Notes: generated from the sequence alone by a model not told the origin. Shown: positions 25,599-33,940, numbered from the stretch's first letter. The stretch is DNA of 64,000 bases from Schaedlerella arabinosiphila (GCF_003885045.1 NZ_RHJS01000002.1:5945302-6009301), one strand, 5' to 3'. Translations and numbers: made by a program.

Positions 25599-25799
25599 AT
25601 GGCTGAGTCAAAAAAGAAGCAGGTTCCTCTGCGGCTGTCGGAAAAGCTGTACAACGCCATTGCCGCATGGGCGGAGGATGACTTCCGTTCCGTGAACGGA
25701 CAGATTGAATATTTACTGACGGAGTGTGTAAGACAGAGGAAGAAAAACGGAAAATATGTTTCAGAGCATCTGGATGAGCCGCCGGAGCTGGATATCTGA
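25599..25799 (+). CDS. Small Arc-like ribbon-helix-helix protein
   Basis: A 66-residue protein: KKKQVPLRLSEKLYNAIAAWAEDDFRSVNGQIEYLLTECVRQRK matches the strand-helix-helix of Arc/MetJ-type DNA-binding proteins, with an acidic tail. Its ATG lies 3 bases after the SPFH stop, so it is translated from the same message. It may autoregulate the operon at the palindrome over the promoter, or bind the SPFH protein; neither is shown. Confidence 0.75.
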   Translation: MAESKKKQVPLRLSEKLYNAIAAWAEDDFRSVNGQIEYLLTECVRQRKKNGKYVSEHLDEPPELDI

Positions 25800-25854
25800 A
25801 ACGAAAGTATTCATACGGCAGAAAAATAGTCGCCGCTGTGTTTGAATTACAGCG

Positions 25855-25896
25855 GTTGCTGTTCACACGGCGTCGTGCAGCAGAGTGCACGACGCC
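25855..25896 (+). repeat. Family A repeat with compensated hairpin
   Basis: GTTGCTGTTCAC (25855-25866) is followed by GGCGTCGTGCA / TGCACGACGCC (25869-25879, 25886-25896), an 11-bp perfect stem with a six-base loop. The same layout with different stem sequence occurs at 27169-27208 and 63226-63268. Confidence 0.65.
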
Positions 25897-25922
25897 TATT
25901 CATTCATATGTGCAAAAAATCA

Positions 25923-25951
25923 TTTACTTTCTTCTTGCTTTCTGTTATACT
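25923..25951 (+). promoter_or_regulatory. Promoter of the Rpn gene
   Basis: TTTACT (25923-25928), 17 bp, TATACT (25946-25951), 115 bp before the ATG at 26066. Confidence 0.45.
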
Positions 25952-26065
25952 TGCCGTGTGAAAACTTATCGGACAGCGCCATTCTGGCAGTCCGGCACTT
26001 CTGGCATTTCGCCGTATTTCACAGTAGCTTTTACACTCTTTTACAAAAGAAAGGAGTCATACTCT

Positions 26066-27085
26066 ATGTCTGAAAAACACGTAACTGGCGGCAAGCTGTG
26101 GGATGAAATCCTCAAAGCGATTGTGGATGCCATGCCGGAGCAGCTCTTTCCGCTCTTCAAAGAAATTTATGGAAAAGACTATCCGAAAGGTACTTCCATC
26201 ACCCTGCTCGCCACGGAATCCTCCACCTATCAGGAGAGCCCGGATACACCTCCCGGCTCCCGTTTGTCCGATATCACACTTTTAGTAAACGGTACGGACT
26301 ATTATCATCTGGAATGCCAGATGCATAACGATCAGGATATAGTGATCCGTATGATCGCTTATGATCTGCACTTTGCAATGCAGTACACGACTTCCGCAGA
26401 CGAGAAGCAGGGAGGGTTCGTCATGCATTTCCCCCGCTCTACGGTCATTTATCCGGAAAAGAACGGGAAACTTCCGGATTGTCTGCGCTGCCGCATTGTC
26501 TTTCCAGACGGCAGCGAACACATTTACCAGATTCCCACTGTCCGGATTCAGTCTTATTCCCTTCAGGAAATTCATGAAAAGCATCTGGATCTTTTTCTGC
26601 CTTATGTACTGCTCCGCCTGCGCCCCCGCATGAATCCGAGAAGAAAAAGCCAGCTTACCAAAAAGGAATTGACAGACTTTACTGCCCAGGTTATATTAAT
26701 CTTAGAAGATGAATGGAAACAAGGTTATCTGACGGAACGCGAATTTGATGACTATATCAATCTTTTCCGCCGTGCAGCAGACAGAGTCTTAAAAAAACAT
26801 GCTGATTTTCGAAAGGAGGTAGACCTTATGACAAAACCGCTGATCGAACTGCCCAGCGTCCTCCAAAAGCGTCTTCGTACTGAGAACGACGCCCTGATCG
26901 CTGACCTTGCTGAAAAAAATAAGCAGCTCGCGGATAAGGATGCAGAGCTTGCGGATAAAGATGTGGAGCTTGCCAACAGGAATACTCTGCTTGCGGATAA
27001 AGATGCAGAGCTTGCCAACAAAAATGCAGAACTGGCCCGAATGAAAGAACTACTCGCGCAGTATCATATTCCTGCGGCAACATAA
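26066..27085 (+). CDS. Rpn-family PD-(D/E)XK nuclease with C-terminal coiled-coil repeats
   Basis: The ATG at 26066 follows AAAGGAGTC; earlier in-frame codons lie in repeat DNA. The 339-residue protein has the Rpn/putative-transposase nuclease core: RLSDITLLV (Asp) and YHLECQMHND (Glu-x-Gln) at about residues 70-95, then IRMIAYDLHFAMQ. The C-terminal 60 residues are tandem seven-residue units of the LADKDAE type, a coiled coil of variable length. Rpn proteins promote recA-independent recombination and some act in phage defence. A broken second copy lies at 63377-63872 on the other strand. Confidence 0.8.
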   Translation: MSEKHVTGGKLWDEILKAIVDAMPEQLFPLFKEIYGKDYPKGTSITLLATESSTYQESPDTPPGSRLSDITLLVNGTDYYHLECQMHNDQDIVIRMIAYDLHFAMQYTTSADEKQGGFVMHFPRSTVIYPEKNGKLPDCLRCRIVFPDGSEHIYQIPTVRIQSYSLQEIHEKHLDLFLPYVLLRLRPRMNPRRKSQLTKKELTDFTAQVILILEDEWKQGYLTEREFDDYINLFRRAADRVLKKHADFRKEVDLMTKPLIELPSVLQKRLRTENDALIADLAEKNKQLADKDAELADKDVELANRNTLLADKDAELANKNAELARMKELLAQYHIPAAT

Positions 27086-27168
27086 TTCACCTCTCTGCAG
27101 GTATACCCAAGGGCGACCCATCACGGAATTGGCAGGATGCGCTGCCGTGAGCACCTGGTCAGGGAGCG

Positions 27169-27208
27169 GTTACTGTTCACGATGCCTTGCACCTTGCTGC
27201 AAGGCATC
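27169..27208 (+). repeat. Family A repeat with compensated hairpin
   Basis: GTTACTGTTCAC (27169-27180) followed directly by GATGCCTTGCA / TGCAAGGCATC (27181-27191, 27198-27208) around the loop CCTTGC. Upstream GAGCACCTGGTCAG is shared with the copy at 56.2 kb. Confidence 0.65.
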
Positions 27209-27311
27209 CGGCCAGTAAAATAGCGGTTGCGTGCATCCAGCCCTCGCGCGGTTCTAAACTGGTGATTGACATTCCACCATACCAATGTTACACTAAAAAA
27301 GCAAATAAAAT

Positions 27312-27400
27312 ATTCAGGGGAGCTTGTATCGGCAGGCTGAGAGGAAGTAATCAACTTCGACCCTTATACCTGATGCGGATAATGCCGCCGTAGGAAGTCA
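27312..27400 (+). ncRNA. TPP riboswitch (THI element)
   Basis: The leader contains the conserved thiamine-pyrophosphate aptamer blocks in order: GGGGAGC, GGCTGAGAGGAAG, ACCCTTATACCTGAT, GGATAATGCCGCCGTAGGAAG. It lies 140 bp before thiM. With the terminator just after it, TPP binding should end transcription early and shut down the salvage genes. Confidence 0.95.
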
Positions 27401-27415
27401 CAGTTGATTTTTTTC

Positions 27416-27448
27416 GGAGATACCGTACCAGGTATCTCCTGTTTTTTT
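27416..27448 (+). terminator. Riboswitch-controlled attenuator before thiM
   Basis: GGAGATACC (27416-27424) pairs with GGTATCTCC (27431-27439), then TGTTTTTTT. This is the expression platform of the TPP riboswitch. Confidence 0.9.
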
Positions 27449-27539
27449 GCAGAAATATGTCACAAATGTGCTGCGATTTGCAGCAACACCAAAGTCAAAG
27501 GTATTGTTAGAATACTTACCAGCAACGGGAGGTAAAAAG

Positions 27540-28361
27540 ATGCGGAAAGAACTGCTTGAAAATGTCAGAAACTCACACCCACTGATCCACAATATCACCA
27601 ATTATGTGACTGTCAACGACTGCGCCAATATCCTGCTGGCCTGCGGGGGTTCGCCGATCATGGCGGACGACGTGGAGGAGGCGGAGGAGATCACATCCAT
27701 CTGCGGAGGACTGAATATCAACATCGGCACCCTGAACCAGCGGACCATTCCTGCCATGCGAAAGGCCGGGATTCGGGCAAATGCATTGGGCCATCCGGTG
27801 GTTCTCGACCCGGTGGGAGCGGGCGCGTCGCGGCTTCGGACTGACACGGCCATGGATCTGCTGGAACATGTAAGGTTCTCGGTCATCCGCGGAAATATTT
27901 CCGAGATCAGGACACTGGCATCCGGCACGGGCAGCACCAGAGGGGTGGACGCGGACATTGCGGATGCGGTTATGGAGGAAACTCTGTCCGAGGCGGCAGC
28001 ATTTGCGAAAGAATTTTCCAGAAAAACAGGCGCGGTACTTGCAGTCACAGGGGCCATCGATATTGTGGCGGATGAAAAGACGGCCTTCTGTATCTTCAAC
28101 GGACACCCCATGATGAGCGGCATCACAGGCACCGGATGTCAGCTCTCCGCCATGACCGCGGCCTATGTCACCGCCAACAGAGAGTGCACGCTGGAAGCCG
28201 CAGCCGCAGCGGTCTGCGCAATGGGAATCTGCGGGGAAAAGGCATGGCAGCGTATGACAGAGGAGGACGGAAACGCCTCTTACCGGAATTATATCATTGA
28301 TGCGGTCTGCCGTCTGACAGGCAGGGAACTGGAGCAGAAGGCCCGGTATAAAATCTTATGA
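27540..28361 (+). CDS. thiM: Hydroxyethylthiazole kinase
   Basis: The ATG at 27540 has GGGAGGTAAAAAG before it. The 273-residue protein shows HNITNYVTVNDCANILLACGGSPIMADD at residues 18-45, VLDPVGAGASRLR, AVTGAIDIV and the catalytic GTGCQLSA motif. It phosphorylates 5-(2-hydroxyethyl)-4-methylthiazole for thiamine salvage. It is first of the thiM-thiE-thiD operon under the TPP riboswitch. Confidence 0.95.
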   Translation: MRKELLENVRNSHPLIHNITNYVTVNDCANILLACGGSPIMADDVEEAEEITSICGGLNINIGTLNQRTIPAMRKAGIRANALGHPVVLDPVGAGASRLRTDTAMDLLEHVRFSVIRGNISEIRTLASGTGSTRGVDADIADAVMEETLSEAAAFAKEFSRKTGAVLAVTGAIDIVADEKTAFCIFNGHPMMSGITGTGCQLSAMTAAYVTANRECTLEAAAAAVCAMGICGEKAWQRMTEEDGNASYRNYIIDAVCRLTGRELEQKARYKIL

Positions 28362-28367
28362 TGCGGT

Positions 28368-28379
28368 GTGAACAGCAAC
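28368..28379 (-). repeat. Family A core word between thiM and thiE
   Basis: GTGAACAGCAAC is the reverse complement of GTTGCTGTTCAC, the word that opens the repeat at 25855. No adjacent hairpin is seen here. Confidence 0.35.
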
Positions 28380-28410
28380 GTGCTGATTACAATTACAGGA
28401 GGCGAACATC

Positions 28411-29064
28411 ATGAAATGCAGCAAGGAAACCATGCTGCTCTATGCAGTTACGGATCGTGCATGGACAGGAAAACAGTCCCTGGAAGAGCAGGCAGAAGCC
28501 GCGCTGAAAGGCGGCGTGACCTGCCTGCAGCTTCGGGAAAAAGAACTGGATGAGGAAGAATTTCTGAAAGAAGCCATAGAATTAAAGCGGCTCTGCGCAG
28601 CCTATCATGTCCCCTTTATTGTCAATGACAACGTGGAGATTGCCGTAAAATGCAAAGCGGACGGCATTCACGTAGGCCAGGAAGATATGGAAACGGGAAA
28701 AGTCCGTGCCCTGGCGGGGCCTGAGATGATGATCGGCGTCTCCGTCCAGACCCCGGAACAGGCCGCGGCGGCCCAGGAGGCGGGGGCAGACTATCTCGGG
28801 GTAGGGGCGGTATTCGGTACTGCTACAAAGCCGGATGCCATCGACGTATCCCTTGAAACTTTGAAAAAGATCTGCGAAACCGTATCCATCCCGGTTGTGG
28901 CCATCGGCGGCATCTCGAAGGCAAATATGCACCGGCTTTCCGGTTTGGGAGCGGACGGGGCGGCTCTGGTATCGGCTATATTTTCCGCAGGGGATATCGA
29001 ACAGGAATGCAGGGAACTGCGGAGGCTGTCGGAACAGACCTTTTTGACTTCCCGGCAGTTCTGA
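28411..29064 (+). CDS. thiE: Thiamine-phosphate synthase
   Basis: A 217-residue TIM-barrel protein with LQLREKELDEEEFL (phosphate-binding start), VPFIVNDNVEIAVKCKADGIHVGQEDM, GADYLGVGAVFGTATKPDA and VVAIGGIS. It joins HMP pyrophosphate and thiazole phosphate to form thiamine phosphate. RBS AGGAGG upstream of the ATG. Confidence 0.95.
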   Translation: MKCSKETMLLYAVTDRAWTGKQSLEEQAEAALKGGVTCLQLREKELDEEEFLKEAIELKRLCAAYHVPFIVNDNVEIAVKCKADGIHVGQEDMETGKVRALAGPEMMIGVSVQTPEQAAAAQEAGADYLGVGAVFGTATKPDAIDVSLETLKKICETVSIPVVAIGGISKANMHRLSGLGADGAALVSAIFSAGDIEQECRELRRLSEQTFLTSRQF

Positions 29065-29095
29065 AACGAAATAAAGCACAGACAGGAGAAAACGG

Positions 29096-29899
29096 ATGAA
29101 TACAGCATTATCAATCGCCGGAACCGACCCAACCGGAGGCGCCGGTATCCAGGCGGATTTGAAAACAATGACCTTAAACGGTGTATTTGCCATGAGTGTG
29201 GTCACTGCGCTGGTGGCGCAGAATACCACAGGCGTAACAGGAATCATGGAGGTGTCTCCGGAATTTCTGAAAAAACAGATCGACGCGGTATTTGAGGATA
29301 TCCGCCCGGATGCGGTCAAGATCGGCATGGTATCCTCCTTCGGCCTGGTGGAAATCATTGCGGATCGGCTGAAAGCATATGAAGCAGAGCATATCGTACT
29401 GGACCCGGTCATGGTGTCCACCAGCGGTTCCAGGCTGATCAAGGAGGATGCGGTGGAGGCGCTGGAAAAATGGCTGATGCCTCTTGCGGAGGTGGTGACG
29501 CCCAATATCCCGGAGGCAGAGATTTTGTCCGGTATGACCATCCGCAATGAAAAGGAAATGGAAGAAGCCGCGAAAAAGATCAGCGGCACATACGGGTGCG
29601 CGGTGCTGTGCAAAGGCGGACACAATATCAATGATGCAAACGACCTGCTGTACGCGGACGGAAGCGGTACATGGATTTTGGGAGAACGCATCATAAACCC
29701 CAATACCCACGGAACAGGGTGCACCCTGTCCAGCGCCATTGCCTCGAATCTTGCAAAGGGGCAGGGCATGGAAGAATCGGTAAGGAACGCCAAACGTTAC
29801 ATTTCCGGGGCGCTTGCGGCCATGCTGGATCTGGGAGCAGGGAGAGGCCCCATGGACCATGCATATTACATTCACGGCCTAACCGGCCGTGAACTGTAA
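29096..29899 (+). CDS. thiD: Hydroxymethylpyrimidine/phosphomethylpyrimidine kinase
   Basis: A 267-residue ribokinase-fold protein: ALSIAGTDPTGGAGIQADLKTM at the start, VLDPVMVSTSG in the middle and NTHGTGCTLSSAIASNLAKG towards the end. It carries out both phosphorylations of HMP. No thiC, thiG or thiH is nearby, so this cluster salvages pyrimidine and thiazole pieces rather than making them. Confidence 0.95.
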   Translation: MNTALSIAGTDPTGGAGIQADLKTMTLNGVFAMSVVTALVAQNTTGVTGIMEVSPEFLKKQIDAVFEDIRPDAVKIGMVSSFGLVEIIADRLKAYEAEHIVLDPVMVSTSGSRLIKEDAVEALEKWLMPLAEVVTPNIPEAEILSGMTIRNEKEMEEAAKKISGTYGCAVLCKGGHNINDANDLLYADGSGTWILGERIINPNTHGTGCTLSSAIASNLAKGQGMEESVRNAKRYISGALAAMLDLGAGRGPMDHAYYIHGLTGREL

Positions 29900-29939
29900 C
29901 TCATGCATTCGACCTGCACAGCGAATTTGCGGCGAAACA

Positions 29940-29968
29940 TTGAAAAAAGGCATATCTTGTGGTATGAT
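29940..29968 (+). promoter_or_regulatory. Promoter of lrgAB
   Basis: TTGAAA (29940-29945), 17 bp, TATGAT (29963-29968), 67 bp before the lrgA ATG. The lrg genes therefore have a promoter of their own downstream of the thi operon. Confidence 0.7.
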
Positions 29969-30034
29969 GGCGGCATGTTTGGAATCGGATTCCAACTGTG
30001 CCGTCATTGCTTTTACAAAAAGAAAGGAATTTAT

Positions 30035-30385
30035 ATGAAATATATCAGACAATTTGGAATCATCCTGTCGGTGACCTGCGCAGGCGAGCTTTTGAAGTAT
30101 CTCATTCCGCTTCCGATCCCGGCCAGTATATACGGACTTGTACTGTTGTTCGGCTTACTGTTTTTCAAGGTGATCAGGCTGGATCAGGTGAAGGATGCTG
30201 GCGAATTTTTGATCGAGATTATGCCGCTGATGTTCATTCCGCCGGCAGCAGGGCTTCTGGTTTCCTGGGAGCAGATGCGCGGGATGCTGGCTCCGCTGTG
30301 CGTGATCATTCCCGTTACCACATGCCTTGTCATGTTTGCAACCGGTAAAGTCACAGATTTTATGCTGAAACATAAGGAACCGTAG
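30035..30385 (+). CDS. lrgA: CidA/LrgA-family membrane protein
   Basis: The ATG at 30035 follows AGAAAGGAAT. The 116-residue protein has four membrane helices and the family pattern PLPIPASIYGLVLLFGLL and LIEIMPLMFIPPAAGLL. LrgA/CidA proteins resemble holins and, with LrgB, form a pyruvate uptake system in several Firmicutes. The lrgB gene follows 22 bp downstream. Confidence 0.88.
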   Translation: MKYIRQFGIILSVTCAGELLKYLIPLPIPASIYGLVLLFGLLFFKVIRLDQVKDAGEFLIEIMPLMFIPPAAGLLVSWEQMRGMLAPLCVIIPVTTCLVMFATGKVTDFMLKHKEP

Positions 30386-30407
30386 ATACAAGGAAGGGAA
30401 ATAAAAA

Positions 30408-31100
30408 ATGAATGGATTTTTTCTGGAATCGGCAACACTGGGAGTCGTCATCAGCCTGGCAGGCTATTCGGTTGGAACGGCGGTAAAAAAGAAATGGAAG
30501 CTGCCCATCCTGAATCCCCTGCTGATCGCCATCGTGCTGGTGGTCGCATTTCTTGCCCTGTTCAAAATTGATTATGAAGCCTATAACAGCAGCGCAAAGT
30601 ATCTCAGCTACCTGCTCACCCCAGCCACCGTCAGCCTTGCAATTCCGCTGTACCAGCAGATCGAGCTTCTGAAAAAACACGGAGCGGCTATATGCATCGG
30701 CATACTATCCGGCGTACTGACAAGCCTGGTATCGGTCCTGGCACTGGCATTTATTTTCCGGCTGACCCACGAAGAATATGTGACGCTGCTGCCTAAGTCC
30801 ATCACCACAGCCATTGGGATGGGCGTATCGGAGGAACTGGGCGGATATGTGGTAATCACTACCGCCGTGATCATCATTACAGGCGTATTCGGAAATATGG
30901 CCGCGGAGACATTGTGCAGGGTTTTCGGAATCAAACATGCCATCTCCAAAGGTCTCGCCATCGGAACCGCATCCCACGCGGTAGGCACGGCGAAGGCCAT
31001 GGAAATGGGAAAGATCGAAGGAGCCATGAGCAGCCTGGCGATCGTGGTCAGCGGGCTCTGCACCGTCGCAGGGGCGGCTGTGTTTGCCTCCTTTCTTTGA
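30408..31100 (+). CDS. lrgB: LrgB-family membrane protein
   Basis: A 230-residue multi-spanning protein with the LrgB signature (PLYQQIELLKKHGAAICIG, LLPKSITTAIGMGVSEELGG, GTASHAVGTAKAMEMG). It is the partner of LrgA in pyruvate uptake or murein-hydrolase control. No LytTR-type regulator gene is adjacent. Confidence 0.92.
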   Translation: MNGFFLESATLGVVISLAGYSVGTAVKKKWKLPILNPLLIAIVLVVAFLALFKIDYEAYNSSAKYLSYLLTPATVSLAIPLYQQIELLKKHGAAICIGILSGVLTSLVSVLALAFIFRLTHEEYVTLLPKSITTAIGMGVSEELGGYVVITTAVIIITGVFGNMAAETLCRVFGIKHAISKGLAIGTASHAVGTAKAMEMGKIEGAMSSLAIVVSGLCTVAGAAVFASFL

Positions 31101-31119
31101 TGGGCAGAATTTCATAAAT

Positions 31120-31173
31120 GATCGGGAATGAATCAGCTTGACGGCAGGCCGTCAGAGTAACCTATTCCCGGTC
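31120..31173. terminator. Nested stem-loop after lrgB
   Basis: GATCGGGAAT (31120-31129) pairs with ATTCCCGGTC (31164-31173, one G-U pair), and TGACGGC (31139-31145) pairs with GCCGTCA (31148-31154) inside it. There is no U-run, so it may be a transcript-end structure or a repeat related to family C rather than a classical terminator. Confidence 0.4.
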
Positions 31174-31861
31174 AGCTTTCAGGAAGCTGCTCCGCCTTGT
31201 TCATCCGGTAAGTGATCAAAAAATCCTGGGGACTGACACCCACATGCTCCCGGAAAATCTTGCAGAGGTAGTTCTGGTGGATTTTACGGGATTCCGCAAT
31301 TCCCGCAATGGTAATATTATTTTGAAAATTCTGGGCAATATAGCTGAATGCCCATTCCAGATAATAGGTACTCATGCCGCTGCTGGAGGGTGTGGTTTTG
31401 GATGCGGATGAACGCATCAGGCAGTCTATGAACATGTACAGGTGCGACAGCAGGTTAAAAGGCATTTCCGTAGGATGGTGCGCGATATAAAGCATGGATT
31501 CCTTCAGCTTGGCGGAATAAATCTTTTCCGAGGAGCGGTACACCGGATTATTGATCGAAAGCCCGGAAAGCATGAGCGCTTCCTTCGCGTGCATTCCGTC
31601 AAATTCAATCCAGGTATATTCCCAGGGATGCTCTTTATCGGCGGTATAGGTGGTAATCTGCCCGGGCACAATGAGGAATCCCTGGTTGCTGCGGATATGA
31701 TACGTATGGTCCGCGCCGTTCTCGTCCGTAGCCTGCAGAGTGCCGCAGCCTGAGATTACATAATGGAACAGATAATGGGAACGGATATGCGGCCCATAGG
31801 AAGACAGCGGGTCATTTTGCGCATATCCGAACTGGTAGATACACAGGTCGATAAAAGTCTG
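31172..31861 (-). pseudogene. AraC-family regulator truncated at both ends
   Basis: Minus-strand translation from about 31861 reads QTFIDLCIYQFGYAQNDPLSSYGPHIRSHYLFHYVISG and on through an AraC-binding cupin (FLIVPGQITTYTADKEHPWEYTWIEFDG) to the first helix-turn-helix (ITIAGIAESRKIHQNYLCKIFREHVGVSPQDFLITYRMNKAEQL), then stops at 31172. The second helix-turn-helix that all AraC DNA-binding domains carry is absent. Upstream of QTFIDL no ATG, GTG or TTG occurs before a stop, because the next bases already belong to the permease remnant on the other strand. Both ends are therefore lost and the gene should be dead. Confidence 0.75.
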
Positions 31862-32226
31862 ATTCTGATTCCGCCGACGATTCTGCCGTCGAACTGGAAT
31901 ATGGATTCATTTGCAAAAGTTACAGACCTTCTGCCCTTTGGAAAGCTGTATATCAATACGATCCTGATGATCGTTGTCCGTGTAGTCTGCGCGGTGGCTT
32001 TCTGCTCCATGGCAGGATACGCATTTGCAAGTGGCCGCTGATCGTAAATACAGATATCAATGCCACCACATTGTCTGCCGGGCTTTCCAGCCTGAACGGA
32101 CAGTTCAGCACCAACTATCCGGTGCTGATGGCAGGCTCCCTTCTGGCAATGCTGCCGATGGTCGTGCTGTACCTGATCTTCCAGAGACAGTTCATCGAAG
32201 GCGTGGCAATGACCGGAGGAAAATAA
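31862..32226 (+). pseudogene. Remnant of a carbohydrate ABC permease (MalG/RafG type)
   Basis: From 31862 the frame reads ILIPPTILPSNWNMDSFAKVTDLLPFGKLYINTILMIVVRVVCAVAFCSMAGYAFA, the N-terminal part of a MalG-type sugar permease without its start. At about 32030 the frame shifts and continues as KWPLIVNTDINATTLSAGLSSLNGQFSTNYPVLMAGSLLAMLPMVVLYLIFQRQFIEGVAMTGGK, the exact C-terminal part, ending at 32226. The middle (about 100 residues including the EAA loop) is missing. This is a sugar-transporter gene reduced by deletion. Confidence 0.8.
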
Positions 32227-32255
32227 ACGTTTCGCGGGCAAGGAGGAACGGGCTC

Positions 32256-32466
32256 ATGAAAATAATTACAATACAGACAAAGCATACGACCTATCAAATC
32301 GGCATCCATCCGCTTGGCTTTTTGCTGCATTTGTATTACGGCGCAAAAACAGAACAGAATATGAGTTATCTGCTTCAATACTATGGAATTGGGCGAGTAT
32401 GGGGCGATGCAGCTTTACTTTAAGGCGGATGAAAATTCAGATTACTTAGGAACACACTCTATCTGA
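32256..32466 (+). pseudogene. Remnant of a GH36 alpha-galactosidase gene
   Basis: Behind an intact AGGAGGA ribosome site, the ATG at 32256 opens MKIITIQTKHTTYQIGIHPLGFLLHLYYGAKTE, which resembles the first strand region of GH36 alpha-galactosidases (xGxLLHLYYG). The frame stops at 32423. From about 32390 another frame is open to 32466 (GEYGAMQLYFKADENSDY), which may be the tail of this or another gene. Over 600 residues of a GH36 enzyme are missing. Position after a MalG-type permease fits a raffinose/melibiose operon. Confidence 0.6.
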
Positions 32467-32480
32467 TACATTCAGGCGGC

Positions 32481-32522
32481 GCCGGGAAATAGATGAATCT
32501 GACGATCAGTCTATTTCCCGGC
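32481..32522. repeat. Family C palindrome
   Basis: GCCGGGAAATAG (32481-32492) pairs with CTATTTCCCGGC (32511-32522). Arms share CCGGGAAAT with the copies at 46575 and 52972. It also separates the pseudogene cluster from the convergent Rpn-like gene. Confidence 0.65.
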
Positions 32523-32547
32523 AGATCTGCGGTTTTGGAAGATGTGG

Positions 32548-33411
32548 TTACAGATGAAATTCTTTGTACAGCTTTTCACGATATTTTTTATCGCTTGTTG
32601 CTTTGCGTATATCATCCATTCGATTTGCCTGTATCAATTGCTGAATTAACTGGCTGACCCGATTTTCACCTTCTTCTAACATCATTTTCCCTATTCTTGT
32701 CATACGTACCTCCTTTCTCAGCTGATTCAGATCAAACTCGTCTAAAAATTTTTCCGCCATTGCATATACCACCGCTTCCATTTTCTGCGTTTCTTTTGAT
32801 GTTAATGATTTACACTGTTTGATTGTACAAAACGCAGCCCGGAAACGTTCCATCAGGCTGGATTGCCCATCCATCAAGGGTGTTAAAATCAAAGGGATAA
32901 GATCCGATTTCGTGACGTGACGGCCGCTTTTGATCTTTTTCTCAAGCTTTTCCAACACTTTATCCGCATTTTTGGACTTCATCGTAATGGGGCGTACTCT
33001 GTAGGTGTTGAGCCCCTCCCTGAATTTTGTCATCGGATGCCGGATGTTGCCTGAATATAACACATAGGTTGTTACGCTGACATCGTGGAGATAACTGGTC
33101 AGGGCTTCATATGTGCGGAAACGTTTCAAAGACTTTAGCCCTTCATTCGAACTTTGAAATTCAAAATGCAGCCATGAGCCGTCCTTCATTTCCAGGTTAA
33201 AATCCTCAAACAGCTTCTTTACTTCAAGATAAACCAATTCCGTAGGGGCAATCCGGATAACCTCCCCCTTGATCCCCAGATAAGGGAGCAGCTCGTCTGC
33301 AAAAAACTGCATGACAGTTTTCATTGCCGCATCCTCCGGCTGATGAGCCACATCTGCTGCCTGCTCCGAAGCGGCAGGCATTTCCATGTACTTGTTTTTA
33401 TTTTTCTCCAT
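32548..33411 (-). CDS. Rpn-like PD-(D/E)XK family protein
   Basis: Start at 33411 (MEKNKNKYMEMP) with AAAGGA five bases upstream; an in-frame ATG at 33477 is possible but less well placed. The 287-residue protein has a nuclease-like core (FNLEMKDGSWLHFEFQSSNEG, giving acidic residue, then Glu-x-Gln) near residue 80, then a helical segment with KMEAVVYAMAEKFLDEFD. It lacks the coiled-coil tail of the 26.1 kb protein. Role unknown; related to Rpn/putative-transposase proteins. Confidence 0.65.
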   Translation of the reverse strand: MEKNKNKYMEMPAASEQAADVAHQPEDAAMKTVMQFFADELLPYLGIKGEVIRIAPTELVYLEVKKLFEDFNLEMKDGSWLHFEFQSSNEGLKSLKRFRTYEALTSYLHDVSVTTYVLYSGNIRHPMTKFREGLNTYRVRPITMKSKNADKVLEKLEKKIKSGRHVTKSDLIPLILTPLMDGQSSLMERFRAAFCTIKQCKSLTSKETQKMEAVVYAMAEKFLDEFDLNQLRKEVRMTRIGKMMLEEGENRVSQLIQQLIQANRMDDIRKATSDKKYREKLYKEFHL

Positions 33412-33867
33412 GCACGTCCTTTCCGTAAACATAGAGGAGAAGCCTTGCGGAAAATCTGCTGCCAGTAGATTTTCCACGCCCTATGGAATCAATTTTCAGC
33501 ATATTGTTGTCTTAACTATAGCAAAAAATGAACCGACAGACAATGATGTTTACCAATTTTTTTGAGTAATAATATTGCTGGCTAATGTTTGTACTTTGGC
33601 TGACTTTTCCATTGAAATACTCCCGAACTCTGGGAAGATCTACTTAGGAAATGGATCTTAAGATTATCTCGGGCAAGAAAACCCGATCAAGAATTGTGAA
33701 AGCTTCTCCCTGTGACCATGTCCCGTCTGTCATATTGAACATAGGCAATTCAATAAAATCAGTGTATATGCCGGAGCAGGAAATGTCAAGGAAAAAATTC
33801 TGCTGAATAGGAACATTTTTTTTTAATGGTATAGCCGGTTCATATCAGGTAAGGACGCGAAACAATC
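33412..33867. other. Intergenic stretch without a recognised gene
   Basis: This gap holds the presumed promoter region of the Rpn-like gene and an open minus-strand stretch of about 45 codons around 33640-33780 that resembles nothing I know. A small hairpin (CGGG...CCCG, 33669-33688) lies in it. No RNA gene was recognised. Confidence 0.4.
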
Positions 33868-33896
33868 TTGACTTTTCACCTGCGCAGGTGTAGTAT
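33868..33896 (+). promoter_or_regulatory. Promoter with perfect palindrome in its spacer
   Basis: TTGACT (33868-33873), 17 bp, TAGTAT (33891-33896). The last 14 bases of the spacer are CACCTGCGCAGGTG (33877-33890), a perfect palindrome. A protein bound there would block RNA polymerase directly. It lies 44 bp before the first lipoprotein gene and is probably the control point of the lipoprotein/WYL operon. Confidence 0.75.
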
Positions 33897-33940
33897 TACC
33901 TTATATCTTACAAATGTAGTACATAAAGGAAGAAGACAAG

